Shown here in pieces: positions 5,713 through 9,911 of a stretch of 9,911 nucleotides of DNA (its first letter is position 1; every line of letters starts with the position of its first letter). This stretch comes from Bacteroidota bacterium. GTDB taxonomy: Bacteria; Bacteroidota; Bacteroidia; Chitinophagales; Saprospiraceae. Below the pieces are notes generated by a model, which was not told where the DNA came from, searched no databases, and worked only from the letters and a program-made list of their open reading frames with translations. Location of the stretch: NCBI GenBank assembly GCA_008501835.1, contig QQUB01000964.1:1-9911 (forward strand), in the 5' to 3' direction. The position numbers were made by a program, and so were the translations under genes.

Positions 5713-8700
5713 CTAGAATGTTGCATTGATTCCAAACAGATAAAATCTTGCCTGAGGATAAATTCCGCGGTCCACACCATAACTTCCACCACCAATCTCA
5801 GGATCGAAACCACTGTATTGAGTGAAAGTCAGCAGGTTGTTTCCTGAAACGTAAACACGGATCTTACCAAAACCAATCTTATCTGTCGCAAACCTTGGAA
5901 TACTGTATCCCAACTGCAGTGTTTTGATCCTGAAAAATGCTCCATTTTCTACATAAAAATCAGAACTGCGGCTGAAGTTTTTGTTAGGATCATTCATTAC
6001 CAGTCTAGGATATGAATTGGTAGTCCCTTCGCCTGTCCAGCGATCGAGAGCATCTGCAGTCATATTGGCCATTTGTAAATCGAAACGACGAGTAGCAATG
6101 AACACCTCATTTCCGGCAACTCCCTGACCAAATACCACAAGGTCAAAACCTTTCCAACCTATGGAAGCATTGAACCCATAAGTCCAGTTGGGTGTTGGGT
6201 CACCAATAAATCCTCGGTCATCAGCATCTATTTCACCATTTCCATCAGCATCTACGAAGCGGAAATCACCAGGTGCTGCATCAGGCTGGATCAATTCGCC
6301 ATCAGCATTGGTATAAGCATCAACTTCTGCCTGGGTTTGGAATATACCATCGGTTTGGTACCCGTAAAAATATCCAACGGGCAATCCTACAGCTGTACGG
6401 GTAATCTCCAATCCCTGAGGACTAAAGGTCTGTCCGGGCAGGAATTCTTTATCCGCTCCAAGGTCTGTCACCTCATTCTGAACATAGGAAATGTTACCTG
6501 AGAGATCCAGATCGATGCCTCCAAATTTATTACCCCATCCTACTTCGAGTTCAACTCCTTTGTTGGACATCGTTGCAATATTACCAATTGGCCCGCCATT
6601 TCCGACATAACCAGGTACAGCAATATCCAGCAACATACCGGTAGTTTTCTTTTCAAACAAGTCAAAAGTCACACTGACCTTTCTGAAAATTTTAGCATCA
6701 AATCCAATGTTTGTCTGGGTAGTCTCTTCCCAACGCAAATCCGGGTTAGCAATGGCATTCGGGCTAACACCGTTTGTCAAAACATCATTCAACCCAAATG
6801 TATAGTTACGTCCGCCACCAACAGTGGAAGCATAACGGAAGTCACCGATCTGGTCATTACCGTTAACACCCCAGGATCCGCGAATTTTGAGGAAGTTGAT
6901 GATTGAATTGTTGGTCAGAAAATCTTCTTCTGTCAACACCCACCCAAGAGAAACGGAAGGGAAGTATCCAAATTTATAATTGGATCCGAATTTGGAAGAA
7001 CCATCCACACGCATGGTTGCAGAGAAGATATATTTACTCTTGTAGTTATAATTTACTCTTCCGATATAGGATGCAAGGGTACCCAGGTATTCATATCCCC
7101 AAAACTGTTGAGTCTCTGCGGGAGTAGCAAATCCAAGGGAAGCATCATCGATATTATCAACAGGAATATCAAAAACAGTACCACCAATACCTTGTCCTTT
7201 GTTGCGCTCTGCTACTGTACCGGCAAGGATACTGAAATAATGGTTCTCTAATTGCCTGGTATAAGAAAGGGTATTTTCCCAAATCCAGTACAATCCTCTG
7301 TTTTGATCCCTTCTGTAATTTGTAAGGTCAGCTCTGTTGGTAGAATTCAGGTAGTGGACCGGTGTAAAACCTTCTCCATACCAAAAGGCCAGGTCGGTAC
7401 CGATACTTGAACGGAATTTTAAGCCTTCGATTAATTTAATTTCAGTAAATACATTACCTACTACCTTATCACTTCCTCCATATCCCTGCTGAATTTCCAG
7501 TGCAGCAACAGGATTCAGGATTTCCGAAGTTACATAGTTAGAAATACCATAAGGTACTCCTTCTCCGTTGGTCACAACCGGGAAATTAGAATAAATATCG
7601 TTACTCAAAACGTCAGGATCTGTTTCCAAAACCGGAGTAACAGGATCCAGATTTATTGCGCGTCCAAGAGGTGATCCCCACTCAGAGTTGGTAGAAACCC
7701 CGGTAGAACGGGTTCTGGAATAAGCCAGTGTATTTCCAAAAGTAATACGGTCGTTGATATTATGGGTAGAATTGAGCCTTACGGTAAAACGCTGGTAGTT
7801 TGAATTTCCTTCAGCCACAATACCATCCTGGTCAAAATAACCGAAAGAAACAAAATACTGCGACTTCTTGCTACCTGCCGAGATACTCAATTCGTGGTTT
7901 TGCATCGGTGCATTATAGTAGAAAACCTCATCCTGCCAGTCGGTTCCTTCACCAAGTGACTGAGGGTCTTCAAATAAAACATTTCCTCCTGAAGCTACCG
8001 AAGATTCATTCATCAGCGTGGCGTATTCTGTTGCGTTCAGAACACCAAGTTTTTTCCATGGATTTTGGGTTCCATAATAGGCATTGTAGTTTACTTCCAG
8101 TTTGTCTTTGGCACCTTTCTTGGTGGTAACGAGAATTACACCACCAGCAGAACGGGCACCGTAAATGGATGCAGATGCAGCATCTTTCAATACTTCAATA
8201 GATTCAATATCCCCCTGGTTGAGGAAATCAATTCCACCTCCTACGGGTACTCCATCAATAACATAAAGAGGTTCACTGTTATTGATTGAGCTCGTTCCGC
8301 GGATACGGACTGTTGACCCTTCACCCGGCTGACCAGAATTAGAAACTACCCTCACCCCGGAAGTACGTCCTTTCAGGGCATCTTCAATACGTGGAATAGG
8401 CATATCTTCGAGGTCATCTGCTTTAACTTTGGTAATGGCACCTGTCACTACGGCTTTTTTCTGGGTACCGTATCCTACCACAACGATTTCATCCAGGTCG
8501 GCAATATCACTTTCCAAACCCATATTAATTACAGTCTGATCTCCAACAGTTACTTCCTGTGATGAAAAACCGGTATAAGAAAAAACCAAAACAGCTTCCT
8601 TGCCTGAAATAATTAATTCATAATTTCCATCAAAGTCGGTTACAGTACCATTGGTAGTACCTTTTTCTAAAATGGTTGCCCCAAACAGGGGTTCATTTGT

Positions 8701-8796
8701 ACTCGCTTCAGTAATGGTTCCTGTTACTTTTATCTGAGCCCGAAGCGATATAGAGCTGAGCAAAATCAATAAAAGCAATAGATATTTTTGTCTCAT
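5713..8796 (-). CDS. SusC/RagA-family TonB-dependent oligosaccharide transporter
   Basis: This 1027-residue outer-membrane transporter has a signal peptide at 1-20 (cleavage at LRA-Q). It is followed by a carboxypeptidase-regulatory-like beta-sandwich at about 22-96 (VTGTITEASTNEPLFGATI, TDFDGNYEL, FSYTGF), the SusC signature DEIVVVGYGTQKK at 102-114, which includes the likely TonB-contact segment, and the plug domain at about 115-228 (LKGRTSGVRV, VRIRGTSSI, PLYVIDGVP, IEVLKDAASASIYGARSAGGVI). The remainder is the 22-strand barrel, ending in FGINATF with the terminal aromatic used for barrel assembly. A DADGNGEIDADD loop at 849-860, common in this family, resembles a calcium-binding site. Energised by TonB-ExbBD, it would import glucan oligosaccharides captured by the SusD encoded 52 nt downstream. 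The length is complete and no frame break is seen. The 110-nt upstream gap holds a terminator-like hairpin and a tandem repeat, so this is a plausible first gene of the operon. Confidence 0.98.
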   Translation of the reverse strand: MRQKYLLLLLILLSSISLRAQIKVTGTITEASTNEPLFGATILEKGTTNGTVTDFDGNYELIISGKEAVLVFSYTGFSSQEVTVGDQTVINMGLESDIADLDEIVVVGYGTQKKAVVTGAITKVKADDLEDMPIPRIEDALKGRTSGVRVVSNSGQPGEGSTVRIRGTSSINNSEPLYVIDGVPVGGGIDFLNQGDIESIEVLKDAASASIYGARSAGGVILVTTKKGAKDKLEVNYNAYYGTQNPWKKLGVLNATEYATLMNESSVASGGNVLFEDPQSLGEGTDWQDEVFYYNAPMQNHELSISAGSKKSQYFVSFGYFDQDGIVAEGNSNYQRFTVRLNSTHNINDRITFGNTLAYSRTRSTGVSTNSEWGSPLGRAINLDPVTPVLETDPDVLSNDIYSNFPVVTNGEGVPYGISNYVTSEILNPVAALEIQQGYGGSDKVVGNVFTEIKLIEGLKFRSSIGTDLAFWYGEGFTPVHYLNSTNRADLTNYRRDQNRGLYWIWENTLSYTRQLENHYFSILAGTVAERNKGQGIGGTVFDIPVDNIDDASLGFATPAETQQFWGYEYLGTLASYIGRVNYNYKSKYIFSATMRVDGSSKFGSNYKFGYFPSVSLGWVLTEEDFLTNNSIINFLKIRGSWGVNGNDQIGDFRYASTVGGGRNYTFGLNDVLTNGVSPNAIANPDLRWEETTQTNIGFDAKIFRKVSVTFDLFEKKTTGMLLDIAVPGYVGNGGPIGNIATMSNKGVELEVGWGNKFGGIDLDLSGNISYVQNEVTDLGADKEFLPGQTFSPQGLEITRTAVGLPVGYFYGYQTDGIFQTQAEVDAYTNADGELIQPDAAPGDFRFVDADGNGEIDADDRGFIGDPTPNWTYGFNASIGWKGFDLVVFGQGVAGNEVFIATRRFDLQMANMTADALDRWTGEGTTNSYPRLVMNDPNKNFSRSSDFYVENGAFFRIKTLQLGYSIPRFATDKIGFGKIRVYVSGNNLLTFTQYSGFDPEIGGGSYGVDRGIYPQARFYLFGINATF

Positions 8797-8839
8797 AAAA
8801 ATAGATTTAAAGCATGTCTAAGGAATAAGACATCTTTTT

Positions 8840-8857
8840 GATTGATACGATTGATAC
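8840..8857 (-). repeat. tandem 9-bp direct repeat in the SusC leader, possible operator
   Basis: GATTGATAC occurs twice back to back on the plus strand (8840-8848 and 8849-8857), read as GTATCAATC twice on the transcribed strand. It lies between the terminator-like hairpin (8862-8900) and the SusC start (8796), where regulatory sites would be expected. A related GATTGAT also occurs upstream of the GH3 gene (464-470). A weaker 6-bp stem (8814-8819 with 8828-8833) follows within the same leader. I could not find a convincing Bacteroidota promoter (TTTG plus TAnnTTTG) here, so a regulatory role is only a suggestion. Confidence 0.4.
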
Positions 8858-8861
8858 AAAC

Positions 8862-8900
8862 CAGAGGAAGAAAGGCCGGCAAGTGCCGGCCCCTCCTCTG
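8862..8900 (-). terminator. GC-rich hairpin terminator/attenuator after the T9SS protein gene
   Basis: Six bases after the TAA stop at 8907, the transcript can form a strong two-part stem. The outer arms CAGAGGA/TCCTCTG (8894-8900 with 8862-8868) and the inner arms GGCCGGC/GCCGGCC (8885-8891 with 8874-8880) close a 4-nt ACTT loop. Two G-U pairs can partly bridge the internal loop. The U-rich tract is short: UUU after one G, or the UUUCUU inside the outer stem if only the GC helix forms. It is well placed to end the upstream transcript and so separate it from SusC, or to attenuate readthrough. Confidence 0.6.
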
Positions 8901-8906
8901 TAGGAA

Positions 8907-9911
8907 TTATTTACGATTTACTATTATCCGTTGAGTTTGTTGCATGCCTTGAGTCTCTACATTGATAAAGTAAAGACCATCTTCCAGCTGTGCAGCATCA
9001 AGTGTGAAGCGATCAGTTCCGGCAGGAATTTCAACTGCTTCCACTAACTGACCAATTGCGTTGAATACGTGAAGTGTTTTAAAATCAGTGAAGTTTGCTC
9101 CGAAAAGCACCTGAGTTTCATTCTGAACAAGTGTAGGACGTACCTCAAACAGGTTATCTGCATAGTCCAGGTCATTGGTACCTACTGAACATTCTGAACA
9201 AGTATTCCAGATCCAGCATACAGAGGCATCACCCATAACTTCCATGAATCTGTTGGTGAATCCACCATTGGTAACCGTACAAGGATCCCCTTCATTGAAC
9301 AACTCCTGATCTGCCCATCCGTCTACCTGGAACTTATATTCATATTGTCCTCCGTTGAGTGGAAGTGTTGTTGTCCAAACGCCATCACCATCATCATCGG
9401 ATAAAGGATTAGCATCACCTGACCAACCATTCATGGTTCCTGAAAGGTAAACAGTAGTGAAAGCATTAGCATAACTATTCATATCCACTTCAAAAGTGAT
9501 ATCTCCTGCATTTGGATCAGAGCAATCTGTACTTGTATAACAAAGACCGAAACATGTAGCAATGGTCGTATCCTGAGTGATAGGTCCCATAAAACGGTCA
9601 TTGAAGTTGTCAGGGTTAGCACAATCCTGTCCGGCAATGTTTTCTTTACAGCTCCAGTCAGGACAAGCACCATTGGTGAATGTGTAGAAAGAAGAAAAGT
9701 TAACAGGACGCTCAATAGTAAGTGTCCATACACCATCACCGTCATCATCATTTAATGGATAATCTCCAGGGCCTCCGAAGTTTCCACCACCCGCGATATA
9801 CAATCCGGTCTCGTCTACAGTAATGGCTCCTTCACCCAATTCTATAGTAATCATTACAGCCTCACCACAGGCATAACAACTGTTGAAACAAACCGTAGGT
9901 AAGTTTTCTTC
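8907..9911 (-). CDS. C-terminal part of a T9SS-secreted protein with tandem CBM-like repeats, cut by right edge
   Basis: The frame is open to the right edge; the ATG at 9854 lies inside a repeat and is not a true start, so 334 C-terminal residues are visible. Using 9854 as residue 1, two beta-sandwich modules of the kind that look like glycogen/starch-binding (AMPK/CBM48-like, E-set) domains are seen. The first contains YIAGGGNFGG and DDDGDGVWTLTI. The second contains FEVDMNSYANAFTTVYLSG, TMNGWSGDANP, DDDGDGVWTTTLPL and QYEYKFQVDGW. Cys-rich linkers flank them. Residues 232-315 form a type A T9SS sorting domain (NLFEVRPTLVQNETQVLF, VFNAIGQLVEAVEI, LEDGLYFINVETQG). The protein is therefore exported across the outer membrane. 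The missing N-terminal part may carry a catalytic domain, such as another glucanase, or more binding modules. The position just before SusCD suggests it belongs to the same glucan system, but the hairpin between them suggests a separate transcript. Its function cannot be fixed from this part. Confidence 0.85.
   Translation of the reverse strand, partial: EENLPTVCFNSCYACGEAVMITIELGEGAITVDETGLYIAGGGNFGGPGDYPLNDDDGDGVWTLTIERPVNFSSFYTFTNGACPDWSCKENIAGQDCANPDNFNDRFMGPITQDTTIATCFGLCYTSTDCSDPNAGDITFEVDMNSYANAFTTVYLSGTMNGWSGDANPLSDDDGDGVWTTTLPLNGGQYEYKFQVDGWADQELFNEGDPCTVTNGGFTNRFMEVMGDASVCWIWNTCSECSVGTNDLDYADNLFEVRPTLVQNETQVLFGANFTDFKTLHVFNAIGQLVEAVEIPAGTDRFTLDAAQLEDGLYFINVETQGMQQTQRIIVNRK
9189..9890 (-). 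repeat. tandem protein repeats joined by Cys-rich linkers, 112-residue period
   Basis: Three similar linkers are seen in the partial secreted protein: CFNSCYAC (9890-9867), CFGLCYTSTDC (9554-9522) and CWIWNTCSEC (9218-9189). Their first Cys residues are exactly 112 residues (336 nt) apart both times. Each interval holds one CBM-like module with a DDDGDGVWT acidic turn and an NDRFM or TNRFMEV segment before the next linker. Because a linker already stands at the right edge, at least one further module probably lies upstream of it. The repeats are similar in protein but well diverged in DNA, so this is old domain duplication and not a recent tandem copy. Confidence 0.8.

Noticed and set aside
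8797..8861. A Bacteroidota-type promoter (TTTG and TAnnTTTG) upstream of SusC
   Set aside because: A TTTG is present at 8857-8860, but no matching -7 element stands at a proper distance, so no promoter is called.
9479..9751. 90-codon minus-strand frame inside the secreted repeat protein
   Set aside because: It overlaps the real frame, which has clear repeats and a T9SS domain; its low-complexity M/L/V/T-rich sequence is an out-of-frame reading.

Overview
The window looks like part of a polysaccharide utilisation locus (PUL) from a member of the Bacteroidota. The evidence is an adjacent SusC/SusD pair, short-lobed lipoproteins with Cys-acidic starts, and two proteins ending in type IX secretion (T9SS) C-terminal sorting domains. 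T9SS use and the enzyme set suggest an aquatic or marine lineage (Saprospiria or Flavobacteriia). That taxonomic guess is inference and cannot be settled from this window.

All genes lie on the minus strand, so transcription runs from high to low coordinates. In transcription order they are: (1) the C-terminal part of a secreted protein with tandem CBM-like repeats and a T9SS domain (8907 to past the right edge); (2) a hairpin terminator and a leader containing a tandem 9-bp repeat; (3) a SusC-type TonB-dependent transporter (5713-8796); (4) its SusD-type partner lipoprotein (4143-5660); (5) a GH16 endo-glucanase with a T9SS domain (2825-4084); (6) a PKD-domain lipoprotein, probably a surface glycan-binding protein (1884-2750); (7) a Calx-beta + GH16 lipoprotein (582-1778); (8) the first 141 codons of a GH3 beta-glucosidase, running off the left edge (1-424). 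Gaps between genes are 52-157 nt, and no stretch over 300 nt lacks a gene. From SusC to GH3 the spacing fits one operon.

The gene set is what is expected for a laminarin or related beta-1,3-glucan system. The GH16 enzymes, which carry the beta-bulge motif EIDIME typical of laminarinase-type GH16, would cut glucan outside the cell or at its surface. The PKD protein and SusD would hold chains at the surface, SusC would import oligosaccharides, and the GH3 enzyme would release glucose, probably in the periplasm. The substrate assignment is inference from family membership.

The system type is known. The less ordinary points are: a Trp/Cys-rich domain of no family I recognise on the PKD protein; an enlarged, divergent second GH16; an exact 112-residue spacing of Cys-rich linkers in the edge protein; and several non-coding structures (a 12-bp intercistronic hairpin with a strand-discriminating G-U pair, a possible pseudoknot before GH3, and repeated ATCAATC motifs before SusC and GH3). 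I saw no tRNA, rRNA, CRISPR array, insertion sequence or regulator gene.
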